From: Paracoccaceae bacterium
Lineage (GTDB): Bacteria > Pseudomonadota > Alphaproteobacteria > Rhodobacterales > Rhodobacteraceae
NCBI GenBank assembly: GCA_022843025.1
Contig: JALHOL010000005.1
Location: 62,001-126,000, forward strand
Direction: 5' to 3'
DNA: 64,000 nucleotides
Below, one piece after another: positions 31,215-39,398 of the stretch. The notes under the pieces were generated by a model that was not told the origin of the DNA, ran no database searches, and worked only from the letters and a program-made list of their open reading frames with translations. The number at the start of each line of letters is the position of its first letter. Position 1 is the first letter of the stretch. Both the position numbers and the translations under genes were made by a program.

Positions 31215-31718
31215 TTATTCGTCCAGACGGCGCACCACGCCATCGGCAAAGGCGGCGATCAGCGCCTGATAGAACTCGTCGCTGCTGGCCGTCACGGTGG
31301 TCTGATCGAACCCTTGCGGGAAGAAGGTTGCCGCCTGCTCGACAGTCACCGTCAACTCATAGGTGTTGAAGTTGGTGTTGTCGTTCATGTCGGTCACATT
31401 CACCACGCCAACCAGACGGGTATCCGCCGCGCCCACCGCATCGGTGAACGAATTGCTCAGCTCCACTTCGGACAGGTCGATCTTGATCTCGATCCCTTCT
31501 TCCGCGGTCCGGTCCACAACCCGCGCCAGGATCGCGCCCTGCAGGTCATCGGCCGTATTGGCAAAACGCACGGCAGCCGCCGCATTGGTCAGCGCCGTGA
31601 TGTCCATCTCGACATCGACGGATTTCACCTTGTCGTCCGGCGCAGCAAAGGCCGCACCAGCCAGCAAAAGCCCGACAAGCGGGCCGACAAGAACTGTGAT
31701 TTTGTTGAATTGCGCCAT
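31215..31718 (-). CDS. uncharacterised secreted or periplasmic protein
   Basis: 167-residue protein with a Sec signal peptide: positive MAQFNK start, hydrophobic VLVGPLVGLLLAGAA, and an AFA-like cleavage site near residue 25. The mature part is acidic with predicted mixed alpha/beta character (VKSVDVEMDITALTNAAAAV; VEQAATFFPQGFD) and contains no cysteine. GGAG lies 6 nt before ATG 31718; an upstream open extension lacks signal-peptide logic. I do not recognise the family. It is monocistronic, ends at a strong terminator, and converges with the reductase gene, so it need not belong to the glycan locus. Confidence 0.7.
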   Translation of the reverse strand: MAQFNKITVLVGPLVGLLLAGAAFAAPDDKVKSVDVEMDITALTNAAAAVRFANTADDLQGAILARVVDRTAEEGIEIKIDLSEVELSNSFTDAVGAADTRLVGVVNVTDMNDNTNFNTYELTVTVEQAATFFPQGFDQTTVTASSDEFYQALIAAFADGVVRRLDE

Positions 31719-31955
31719 GGGCGTCTCCGATATTTCTGTGGCCATGGGCCGAAACGGCCCTTGCGCAGAACAAACGCAAACAGGGGCCTTCCGGTTCCCC
31801 GCCTTCCGCACTCGCCTCGCAGCCCGCCCCGACACCCCCACCCGCACTGATCCGCATCAGCCTTCCCCAACGGGCGCGGTGATAGGCTCACGCCCATCCC
31901 AACCGTTGCCAGATGGCACCGGACCTGCGGGTAACAGCCGGAGTCCGCGACAGCC

Positions 31956-32258
31956 ATGCGATCCACCACAGCGACCGTCACCTTCCGCAGCAGCTTCCGC
32001 CTTCCCGGCCATGACAGGGATTTCCCCTCGGGCAGCTACGATGTCCTGCGCGAAGATGAACGCCTCGACGGCCTCACGTTTGAAGCCTTCCGCCGCGTCG
32101 CCACCTATCTGCGGGTCTGGGGGCGCGGGGTGCAGGCCGGGCAAACCGAATTGCTCCCGATCACCGAAAAGGATCTCGATGCCGCCTTGCTCGCCGACCG
32201 GGGCCTGCCGGAAACCCTGATCCCGACTGACGCACCAAAAATGGAAGATCCGGCATGA
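31956..32258 (+). CDS. small uncharacterised protein (100 aa)
   Basis: 100-residue soluble protein without signal peptide or membrane segment. The sequence (TVTFRSSFRLPGHDRDFPSG, SYDVLREDE, FEAFRRVATYLRV) reads like a compact beta-rich domain found as a conserved hypothetical in Rhodobacterales, but I cannot assign a function. It stands alone, divergent from the secreted-protein gene at 31718 and 274 bp before the next small gene. The intervening DNA holds nothing I can name. Confidence 0.5.
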   Translation: MRSTTATVTFRSSFRLPGHDRDFPSGSYDVLREDERLDGLTFEAFRRVATYLRVWGRGVQAGQTELLPITEKDLDAALLADRGLPETLIPTDAPKMEDPA

Positions 32259-32532
32259 CCCGATCCCCCTGCCGCAAGGCGCTGGCCCTCATCGCCCCAT
32301 GACGGCCCGCGCCGCCCCACCGGCGGGATCGGGCCTATGCCAATCTGCATCAGTTCCTCCGTCTGCAGTTTGGCCTATACACATCCCCCGATCCGCGAAT
32401 CCTCGCTGATCCGGCACAGCCCCAATCCCGGCAAACCCAACGACGTCCCCGGTCCCGCCTACAGGCCTCACCTTCAGGCCTCGTCGGGTATTCGGCATTG
32501 CAAAGAAAGCTGCGCCCCACAAGGAACCGACC

Positions 32533-32724
32533 ATGACGACGAAATACTTCACCTCAACCCGCGACCGGATGTCCACCGTGCGCGCTGCTTGGGAAAAAGC
32601 CCCCGCAGGCCCGAAAAAGGATGCAGCACTGGTCCATTTTCAGGCCGCAGAGGCATCTCTCTCAGCCCATAACGATGCCGATTGCCTCAAGTCGCTCTCT
32701 GCCGCCTGTCACGCGCTTGCCTGA
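32533..32724 (+). CDS. small uncharacterised helical protein (63 aa)
   Basis: 63-residue protein, mostly helical by composition (RDRMSTVRAAWEKA, KDAALVHFQAAEASL). An AAGGAA motif lies 7 nt before the ATG and amino-acid use is protein-like, which supports a real gene. No recognised domain. It is convergent with the Crp/Fnr regulator at 32781. Confidence 0.45.
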   Translation: MTTKYFTSTRDRMSTVRAAWEKAPAGPKKDAALVHFQAAEASLSAHNDADCLKSLSAACHALA

Positions 32725-32780
32725 CCCGGCCCCGGCGAACCGGGCCCGCCCGGGGCGATCCGCGCTCCGGACGGCCCCCT

Positions 32781-33533
32781 CTATCCCAGCAACGGCCCGT
32801 CCAGATCCAGATAGGCGCGGTCAAAATCCGCATGGGCAACCAGCGCGTCATAATCGTCAAAGGTGACCCGCCCGCGCTGAAACGTCAGCAATCCCTCTTC
32901 CCGCAACTCGCGCAGCACCCGATTCACATGCACCGCGCTCAGCCCCAGCGCATCCGCCAGCAGATATTGCGACAACGGGCAGGCATATCCGCTTCGGTCC
33001 GCCAGCCCGACCATCCGCAACCGGGATCCCAGTTCCAGCAGAAAATGCGCCGTCCGCACTGATGCTGATCGACGCCCCAGATCGACCAGACGCTCCACCA
33101 CCATGGCCTCATCCCGCGACGCGGCCCACAGCACCGCCATCGCCAACCGGGGCGTGCGGCCAAAGACATCCAGCAGGTCCTTCTGCTGCACCTCCGATGC
33201 CTGCATCGGGGTCAGCGGTTCCACATTATGGTCCGAAGTGCGGAACAACACCGACCGCAATCCCAGAAAATCACCGGGAATCTGAAAATCCACGATCTGC
33301 CGCGAGCCATCAGAAAGGATCTTGTAAGACGATGCCCACCCCGAGGCGAGCACATACGCGCATTGATCTTTCTGCCCCTGATGAATCATGTCGCTGCCCA
33401 CCGGGAAATGGCGGCGACGGCGATAGAGGTCCGACATCGCCTCCATTTCTTCCTGCGAAAGCCGGACGAAGGCCGAAAGTTTTCGCGCAAAGGGGCTGTC
33501 CTGCACTGACAGAACGGCGGTCGGTTCTTTCAT
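32781..33533 (-). CDS. Crp/Fnr-family transcriptional regulator
   Basis: 250-residue regulator: cyclic-nucleotide-type beta-roll (about residues 20-135; FPVGSDMIHQGQKDQCAYVL) and a C-terminal winged helix with the recognition helix in LSAVHVNRVLRELREEGLL (about 190-208). It lacks the N-terminal cysteine cluster of oxygen-sensing FNR, so it is not an iron-sulfur sensor. GGAAAG lies 7 nt before ATG 33533; ATG 33581 is an in-frame alternative with a poorer ribosome site. Targets are not visible here. Confidence 0.85.
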   Translation of the reverse strand: MKEPTAVLSVQDSPFARKLSAFVRLSQEEMEAMSDLYRRRRHFPVGSDMIHQGQKDQCAYVLASGWASSYKILSDGSRQIVDFQIPGDFLGLRSVLFRTSDHNVEPLTPMQASEVQQKDLLDVFGRTPRLAMAVLWAASRDEAMVVERLVDLGRRSASVRTAHFLLELGSRLRMVGLADRSGYACPLSQYLLADALGLSAVHVNRVLRELREEGLLTFQRGRVTFDDYDALVAHADFDRAYLDLDGPLLG

Positions 33534-33698
33534 CGGCACACTTTCCGAAGCAGGGCTCTTGGGGCACTGCTTCACTGCCATATTCTGCAAAAGAGAACGT
33601 CGAACGCTGACACAGATCAGCCCGATGCGGCACTTTCCTGCGACGATGCTGCTTAGGTGCCAGATTATGGCATGAAACCCCGTGAAAGTCGAAACCTG

Positions 33699-33935
33699 AT
33701 GTCCACTCCCATGCACTCCGCCGGGCACGCCGCCCTTGCGATTGTCGAATCGCTGCTGCTTGCCCTGAACGACCGCAACATCCTGCCCGAGCGGGAAATT
33801 GTCGGAATCCTCAAGGATGCCGCGGCCGCCCACGCCGATGCCCCGCCCGGAGACGGGGAAGAAGAGTTGCACAAAGCGGTGGCGAAACGGATCAATCAGA
33901 TCATCGACGGCGGCAATTCCGTCCGTCGCCGCTGA
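33699..33935 (+). CDS. small uncharacterised protein (about 78 aa)
   Basis: Helical soluble protein with the segment SAGHAALAIVESLLLALNDR followed by ILPEREIVGILKDAAAAH, which I recall as a recurring conserved hypothetical in Rhodobacteraceae next to Crp/Fnr genes. The start is uncertain: ATG 33699 fits the conserved part, while ATG 33657 and ATG 33672 are in frame upstream. It is divergent from the regulator at 33533 and ends two bases before the convergent stop at 33938. Function unknown. Confidence 0.6.
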   Translation: MSTPMHSAGHAALAIVESLLLALNDRNILPEREIVGILKDAAAAHADAPPGDGEEELHKAVAKRINQIIDGGNSVRRR

Positions 33936-33937
33936 CG

Positions 33938-34861
33938 CTAACCCTGCTGGCGTCCCGGCTCTGTCCGCCCCGGCCAAAGCCACAGCGCCATCCCCAGCAC
34001 GGATGTCAGCAGGAACACCACGCCAAAGGCCGCACTGGCCGCAAAGCCCTCGGCCCCCGTCGCACCTGCCAGCGGAAACAGCACCACCGCCGCCCCCTCG
34101 CGCAGGCCCCAGCCGCCGATGGTCAGCGGCACCAGCATGGTGAACAGCACCAGCGGTAGGATAACCAGAACCGCGCCCAAGGGCAGCCAGACGCCCACCG
34201 CCGCCGCACAGGCCGCAAAGGCCAGCAGGTTCGCCGCCACCGTCCCTAGGCTCAACACCACTTGCTGCGGCCAGACCTCGCGCGCAAACACCGCCCGCAC
34301 CGCCGCCGCGCGCCATACCGCCAATCGCGGCCACCGCGCCCCCGCCAGCACAAACAACCCTGCCGCGACCCCAAGCCCCGCCGCCACCAACCCCAGCCCC
34401 GCCAGCATTGCGCCGGGCAGGACGATCCCCCCTGGCGCAAGGCTCACAACCAGCGCCGCCAGCAGCACCACCGCAACCAGCGCCGCCTGTCCCGCCAGCC
34501 GCTCGAACACCACCGCCTGCCCGGCCCGCTCCAACCCCGCCACCGCGCCCGCGCGCACCGCCCGCCCCGCATCGCCCAGCACCCCACCGGGCAAGGCTAG
34601 GTTCACCACCTGCGCCAGAAAATACTCCCGCACCGCGCGCCGTAGCCCCATCTGATGCCCAAGCTGCGCCGCCGTCAGCCGCCAGCGCAGCGCCGACAGC
34701 ACGGTTTGCGCCAGCAGCAGGCCAATCGCCACCGCCACCCAACCGGGCCGCAGCGCGCGCAGCCGCGCCGCCACCTCGGCCCCGTCAACCATCCGCCAGA
34801 CCAGCGCGATCACGGCCACCGCCGCTGCTGCCCGCAAGGCCTGCCGCAGCCCCGGCCTCAC
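33938..34861 (-). CDS. lysylphosphatidylglycerol-synthase-like integral membrane protein (UPF0104/flippase-like)
   Basis: 307-residue membrane protein with about 8 helices matching the flippase-like transmembrane half of MprF (LPG synthase TM region): REYFLAQVVNLALPGGVLGD (about 82-101) and LPLTIGGWGLREGAAV near 250 are typical motifs. It lacks the cytosolic aminoacyl-transferase domain, so it probably moves or organises a lipid. I chose GTG 34861, which overlaps the preceding sulfatase-fold gene stop by 4 bp (GTGA); no ATG near the family start is available. Last gene of a three-gene coupled operon. Confidence 0.75.
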   Translation of the reverse strand: MRPGLRQALRAAAAVAVIALVWRMVDGAEVAARLRALRPGWVAVAIGLLLAQTVLSALRWRLTAAQLGHQMGLRRAVREYFLAQVVNLALPGGVLGDAGRAVRAGAVAGLERAGQAVVFERLAGQAALVAVVLLAALVVSLAPGGIVLPGAMLAGLGLVAAGLGVAAGLFVLAGARWPRLAVWRAAAVRAVFAREVWPQQVVLSLGTVAANLLAFAACAAAVGVWLPLGAVLVILPLVLFTMLVPLTIGGWGLREGAAVVLFPLAGATGAEGFAASAAFGVVFLLTSVLGMALWLWPGRTEPGRQQG

Positions 34862-36486
34862 GGCGCCACCCCGCTGGAAAAGGTCGTGACAAACAGATCG
34901 CGCATCGCCTCCATCGGCAGCGCCTCCTGCGCCTCGGGCGGGGTCAGCCCGGGCACAAAGCCCCAAGCCCCCACCCGCTCCACCAGATCGGCCGGCCCGA
35001 TCACATGCACCGGCACATCCAGCCGGTCCTCTTGGGCCACGAACCCCGCCGCCTGATGATCGCCCAGCACCACGATCAGCGGCATGTCCTCCGCCGTTCG
35101 CGCGGCCCAGCCGAACGCCGCCTCCAGCGCATAGCCGACCGACTGGCGATACTGGTCGCGCACGCGGTCCCGGTCGCGCCACACCACATTCGGCGGATCG
35201 CCTTCCTGCGCCATAGCGTTGAACACCGTGCCATCCCCTACCGCGTCCCAATCCACCATGCGCGGCACCGGCACCCAGGGTGCGTGCGACGAAATCAGCA
35301 CCACCTGCGCGAACAGCCGCCCCGCACGCGCCGCATCCTGCCGCACCAGCCTGTCAAACGCCGCCAGCGTGAACTGATCCGGCATCGTCACCCAATTGAA
35401 TGGCAACCCGCGATAGCCCAGATCCGCCGCCGCAAGGATGCGGTCAAACCCCATCCCCCGCCCTTCCGGCCAGGCCATGGTAATCGCCGGCATCACCGCC
35501 GCCGTCTCAAACCCCGACCGCCGCGCGATGTGGAACAACCCCTCCCGCCCGCTCACCAACAGCGCGCGATAGCGCACCTGATCATTGATCCGCAGCCCAT
35601 TGGCGAATGTCGCATGGGCCAGCCAGCTCTGCCCCCCCTTGGTAGAGGATGTCAGGTATCCCGACCGCATCGCAAACCCCTGCGCCCCCAGCGCCCGTTC
35701 CGCCTCGGCCAGCACCGCCCGCGTCGTCGCGGCATAAAGCGGCCCTTCCACATTGGCCCGCCCATAGCTCTCGATGAACACCACCACCACATCCCGGTCG
35801 ATCCGGTCCAAAAGCCCGTCCTGCCCCCGGAACGGATCCGCCATAGCCGCCACCCGGAAGGTCCGCAGATCCGCAACCGTTCGCAGCACCAGCCGCACCC
35901 GCTCTGCCGCTACCCGAGATGTAAAGGCTGCACCGGGCGGGTCGAAGGGCATCTTCCAGCGGTTCATGATCGCCGCAGCTTCCCAAACCCCGGCCACCGC
36001 GCAGATCAGCGCCACCACCCCCGCGCCCCTCCTCAGCCACGGCCGCGCGCCAAAGAGCGGCAACCGCGCCCAAACCCCCATCGCCCACCACAGCGCCCAG
36101 CCCAGCGCCAGCAACACCGCCGCAATCGCCCCATAGACCAACACCGCGCCCAGCACGCCCACCGAACCCGACAACAGGTTGAACCCCGCCACCGCAAGCG
36201 GCAGATCGCCCACCGGGTTGAACCCACGGCCAAAGGCCGTGAACATCGCAAAATCCGCGGCCTTCAGCACCACCAGCAGGACCAGCAGCGCCGCCAGAAC
36301 TCCGCGCAACCATCGCCCCGCGCGCCCGTCCCCAAGCAACGGCAAGCCCAGCAGCAACACCGGCAATTCCAGTGGAAACAGCCGCAGCGCCCCCCATGTC
36401 ATCGCGCCGGGATGATTGGGCTGGATCAGTACCAGATGCAGGATCACGGCCGCCAACACCGCGCGCCAGATCATCCCCCCACTCAT
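34858..36486 (-). CDS. membrane-anchored sulfatase-fold hydrolase/phosphotransferase (LTA-synthase-like)
   Basis: 542-residue protein: about five N-terminal membrane helices (residues 1-190) followed by a periplasmic alkaline-phosphatase-superfamily domain. That domain starts with VVVVFIESYGRANVEG (about 265) and a candidate nucleophile region SSTKGGQSWLAHATFANG, and ends with the metal motif VLGDHQAAG. The layout resembles lipoteichoic-acid synthase, OpgB and EptA enzymes, which move phosphoglycerol or phosphoethanolamine groups. The start at 36486 overlaps the preceding CDP-alcohol transferase stop by 4 bp (ATGA). Context suggests transfer or removal of a phospho-head group on an envelope lipid; substrate unknown. 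Confidence 0.75.
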   Translation of the reverse strand: MSGGMIWRAVLAAVILHLVLIQPNHPGAMTWGALRLFPLELPVLLLGLPLLGDGRAGRWLRGVLAALLVLLVVLKAADFAMFTAFGRGFNPVGDLPLAVAGFNLLSGSVGVLGAVLVYGAIAAVLLALGWALWWAMGVWARLPLFGARPWLRRGAGVVALICAVAGVWEAAAIMNRWKMPFDPPGAAFTSRVAAERVRLVLRTVADLRTFRVAAMADPFRGQDGLLDRIDRDVVVVFIESYGRANVEGPLYAATTRAVLAEAERALGAQGFAMRSGYLTSSTKGGQSWLAHATFANGLRINDQVRYRALLVSGREGLFHIARRSGFETAAVMPAITMAWPEGRGMGFDRILAAADLGYRGLPFNWVTMPDQFTLAAFDRLVRQDAARAGRLFAQVVLISSHAPWVPVPRMVDWDAVGDGTVFNAMAQEGDPPNVVWRDRDRVRDQYRQSVGYALEAAFGWAARTAEDMPLIVVLGDHQAAGFVAQEDRLDVPVHVIGPADLVERVGAWGFVPGLTPPEAQEALPMEAMRDLFVTTFSSGVAP

Positions 36487-37202
36487 CCCCGATGCCTCCA
36501 CAGCCACAGCACATCCCGCCCAAAGGACCAGACCAACGCCGCCACCGCGCCCCAAGCCACCACCTGCGCCACCTCGGGCATCAGCCCCGGCACCTGCAAC
36601 AGGATCAACGCGGCGATCTGCACCACGCACACCACCTTGCGCCCGAACCTGTCAGGCAGGGCCGCCGCCAGCCACGGAAATGGCCAGAAGGCCGCCACAA
36701 AGGCGTATCGCATCGCCCCCAGCAGCAGCACCTCCGCCCCCGTCATGCCCCCCAGCCAGACATGCGCCGCCAACACCAGCGCCAGCGCCGCATCCGTCTC
36801 CATGTCGAACCGCGCGCCAAAATCTGACAACAGCCCGCTGCGCCGCGCCAGCCAACCATCCACCCCGTCCAGCGCCAGCGCCACGCTGGCCAGCGCCAGC
36901 ACATCCCAACCCTGCGGCCCCTGCCACAACATCCCCGCCAGCGCCGCCACCATCGCCGCACGCGCCAACGTCACCACATTGCACAGGCCAAACCGCGTAT
37001 GCGGGAAATGCAGCGCCAGCTTGCCCCGGATCAGCACAAGAACCGCCCCTGTCCCCGCCAGCGCGATCAGGGCTGCTCTCACACCACCCTCAGGCCGCAG
37101 CACCAGCGGCATCAACGCGACCAGCAGGGCCAGAACCGCCGCAGGCCAGAACCCGGCAGGCAAGCCAACCCTTGATCTGATCTTCTCAACCTCTACTGTC
37201 AT
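36483..37202 (-). CDS. CDP-alcohol phosphatidyltransferase family protein
   Basis: 239-residue polytopic membrane enzyme with the signature DGVDGWLARR, then G-x3-D-x3-D (about residues 108-133: FGARFDMETD), all metal ligands present. It is the second, sequence-divergent member of this family in the window. It transfers a phosphoalcohol from a CDP-activated donor. The start is ATG 37202 (ATG 37235 would overlap the divergent cytochrome gene). First gene of the trio with the sulfatase-fold enzyme and the flippase-like protein, which suggests a dedicated envelope phospholipid or glycolipid modification pathway. Confidence 0.8.
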   Translation of the reverse strand: MTVEVEKIRSRVGLPAGFWPAAVLALLVALMPLVLRPEGGVRAALIALAGTGAVLVLIRGKLALHFPHTRFGLCNVVTLARAAMVAALAGMLWQGPQGWDVLALASVALALDGVDGWLARRSGLLSDFGARFDMETDAALALVLAAHVWLGGMTGAEVLLLGAMRYAFVAAFWPFPWLAAALPDRFGRKVVCVVQIAALILLQVPGLMPEVAQVVAWGAVAALVWSFGRDVLWLWRHRG

Positions 37203-37225
37203 GGGATCACAAAAGGCAGGCTCAG

Positions 37226-37774
37226 ATGCAGACACCGTCCCCCGGATACAGCAGCGGCCAACGCGCCCTTCACTGGATCATCGCGCTGATGATCCTTCCC
37301 ATGATCGCCGCAGGCTTTCTGATGGTGCAAGAGGGCCTGCCCCGCGCGCTCGGCAACACGCTGTTCATCATGCACAAGAACATGGGCGTCGTGGTCCTCA
37401 TCCTTGTCGTGCTGCGCATCGTCGTGAAACTGCGCCACAAGGCCCCACCCTTGTCCGACAGCCTGCCCGCATGGCAGCGCCGCGCCGCCCATGCCAGCCA
37501 TGGCCTGCTTTATGTGCTGATGCTGGTCATGCCGCTGTCGGGCTACATCCGTGTCCGCGCCGGCGGCTTCCCGATCGAGGCGCTGGACAGGCTCGGCCTG
37601 CCCACGCTCGTGCCAAAATCCGAAACCCTCGCCGCCACGGCCAAGACGGTGCATGAACTGGGCGCCTATGCCATCGCCGCGCTTCTGGCGCTGCACATCG
37701 CCGCCGCCCTGCACCACGCGCTGATCCTGCGCGATGGCACATGGTCCCGCATCTGGCCGCCGGTCCGCCGTTAG
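37226..37774 (+). CDS. cytochrome b561 family protein
   Basis: 182-residue four-helix haem protein of the bacterial b561/CybB family. Haem-ligand histidines sit in RALHWIIALM (helix 1), FIMHKNMGVVVL (helix 2), AAHASHGLLYVLML (helix 3) and LHIAAALHHALI (helix 4). It would move electrons from quinol to a periplasmic acceptor or oxygen. It starts only 23 bp from the divergent CDP-alcohol transferase start and ends 11 bp from the convergent RibD-like gene, so it is a single plus-strand gene wedged between two leftward operons. Confidence 0.88.
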   Translation: MQTPSPGYSSGQRALHWIIALMILPMIAAGFLMVQEGLPRALGNTLFIMHKNMGVVVLILVVLRIVVKLRHKAPPLSDSLPAWQRRAAHASHGLLYVLMLVMPLSGYIRVRAGGFPIEALDRLGLPTLVPKSETLAATAKTVHELGAYAIAALLALHIAAALHHALILRDGTWSRIWPPVRR

Positions 37775-37785
37775 CATCCCACGCC

Positions 37786-38631
37786 CTACCGCGCCCGCAG
37801 GGCGCGCGTGCCCTCCGCCACCAACCGCGCCGCGTGCACCGGCTGCCAGGCCATCGCCGCACTGGGAGTCAACGCACAGTCAAAGACCACCTCGGGGCCA
37901 AGCCCATAGGCCCGCGTCTCCGGTCGCATCGCATCCGACAGCCGCGCCACCGGGCTTTGCAGCGTCAATCCCTGCGGCCCGCCCCCGATCAGCAGCGGCG
38001 ACACCGCCACCTGCAACCGGTTCAACAATCCCGCCTCCAGAAACCGCGCGATGGTGATCCCGCCACCTTCGACCATGACGCTGTTCAGCCCAAGGTCGTG
38101 CAAGGCTGCCAATATCTCGGCCGGGTCCAGCCACCCGTCATGCAACGGCAGGGTAACCACCTCCACGCCCTTGGGCCGCGCCCGCGCCACGCCCTGCACC
38201 ACGATCCGCCGCGCGCCATCGGCACGGAACAGCGCGACGTCATCCGGCAAACGCCCGCGCGGGTCTACCACGATCCGCGCCGGGTTCGGCCCGCTGCACA
38301 TCCGCACGGTCAGTTGCGGCTGGTCATGGATCGCTGTCCGCACCCCTATCAACACGCCATCCACCAGCGCCCGCATCCGGTGCAGATGCGCCAATCCCTC
38401 TGGCCCGGAAACATCCCGCGCATCGCCCGTCACCGTGGCCACCCGCCCATCCAGCGATTGCCCGATCTGCGCCACCGTCACCGGCCCCAGATCACGCCGG
38501 GCCAGAGGCGCGTACAGGTCCAGCGCCGCGCGCTCGCCCGGCGTCCACCGCCCGCAGCAGGCACAACCGTTACCCGCCCGGATCGACAGGATCCGCTCCC
38601 AGACCTTTGGCGTGACTTCAACCGTGTGCAT
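37786..38631 (-). CDS. RibD C-terminal-type (dihydrofolate-reductase fold) pyrimidine reductase
   Basis: 281-residue protein with the NADPH-dependent reductase domain of RibD: VTVAQIGQSLDGRVA (about 50), VDGVLIGVRTA, and SVMVEGGGITIARFLEAGL (about 190-208) with SPLLIGGG. The RibD deaminase domain is absent; instead about 45 N-terminal residues carry a cysteine cluster (GCACCGRW). It should reduce the ribosyl or carbonyl moiety of a GTP-derived aminopyrimidine. It is the last gene of an operon with GTP cyclohydrolase II; the 2-bp gap to the methyltransferase gene supports co-translation. Not obviously the housekeeping RibD. Confidence 0.78.
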   Translation of the reverse strand: MHTVEVTPKVWERILSIRAGNGCACCGRWTPGERAALDLYAPLARRDLGPVTVAQIGQSLDGRVATVTGDARDVSGPEGLAHLHRMRALVDGVLIGVRTAIHDQPQLTVRMCSGPNPARIVVDPRGRLPDDVALFRADGARRIVVQGVARARPKGVEVVTLPLHDGWLDPAEILAALHDLGLNSVMVEGGGITIARFLEAGLLNRLQVAVSPLLIGGGPQGLTLQSPVARLSDAMRPETRAYGLGPEVVFDCALTPSAAMAWQPVHAARLVAEGTRALRAR

Positions 38632-38633
38632 CC

Positions 38634-39395
38634 TCAGCCTCCCTCACCCGCCGCCAAAGCAGGCGGCAGCGCCAGCAGATCGCGATGCCCGATCCGGCAT
38701 TCCCCCTGCCCCAGCCTTGCCCGCCGCGCCGCCAGCCACGCATCCGCTCCGGCAAACCCTGCCTCGCCCGCCGCCTGCGCAATCCCGCCCAGCAATTCCC
38801 CCTGCAACGCCGCCTGATCCGGCCCCAGCCGCCAGGGGCTGTCGGCTTCGCGCACCGCATAGCCCGCCGCCCGCAACCGCGCCGCCAGATGATCCGCCGC
38901 CTTGGGCCCCAGCGCCGGGCCGAACCCCTTGTCGCCCCCTTGATGCCGGTTGAACGCCGCCGTCACCGCCGCGTCTTCCGGCAAGGCAGGCTCCCAAACC
39001 ATCACCCCATCGTAATTCAGCGCCGCATAGACGGGCAGCCGCAACCCCGCCACCCGCGCCACAAACCGCTCAACCCACTCTGCCGACACCAGATCAAACA
39101 ACGCCGAAGCCGTCACCAACCCTGCCCCGTCCAAAGGCAAAGCCTCCACATCGTTCAGGTCAAGGCAATGCCCCTCCCCCCCCGCCAGATGTAGCAACCC
39201 CGCATCCGCATCCACCATCCGCCACCGCGCAGCCTCGGCCAGCCCACCAAAAGCCCGCCGCGTCGATCCCGTGCCGCAGCCCAGGTCCACGATCACCGCC
39301 CCCGCCACCTGCGCCGCCGCAGCCAACAGCGCGCCATCCCGCGCCGCATGGTCGGCAGGTTCACGCAAGGCCAGCCAGTCGGCGGAAAAGCCCAT
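38634..39395 (-). CDS. class I SAM-dependent methyltransferase
   Basis: 253-residue methyltransferase: the SAM motif I is VIVDLGCGTGSTRRAF (about residues 35-50), an acidic motif II at WRMVDADAGLL, and motif IV near LVTASALFDLVS. The second half has no recognised specificity domain. It sits between the RibD-type reductase (2-bp gap) and the pterin-synthase-fold gene (3-bp gap), so its substrate is probably an intermediate or product of this GTP-derived pathway. Confidence 0.8.
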   Translation of the reverse strand: MGFSADWLALREPADHAARDGALLAAAAQVAGAVIVDLGCGTGSTRRAFGGLAEAARWRMVDADAGLLHLAGGEGHCLDLNDVEALPLDGAGLVTASALFDLVSAEWVERFVARVAGLRLPVYAALNYDGVMVWEPALPEDAAVTAAFNRHQGGDKGFGPALGPKAADHLAARLRAAGYAVREADSPWRLGPDQAALQGELLGGIAQAAGEAGFAGADAWLAARRARLGQGECRIGHRDLLALPPALAAGEGG

Positions 39396-39398
39396 CCC

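Noticed and set aside
34408-37656. Very long plus-strand open frame (about 1080 codons) opposite the membrane-lipid trio
   Set aside because: It is extremely rich in Ala, Pro, Arg and His with no domain, and runs antisense to three well-supported overlapping genes. High GC suppresses stop codons in the opposite strand.
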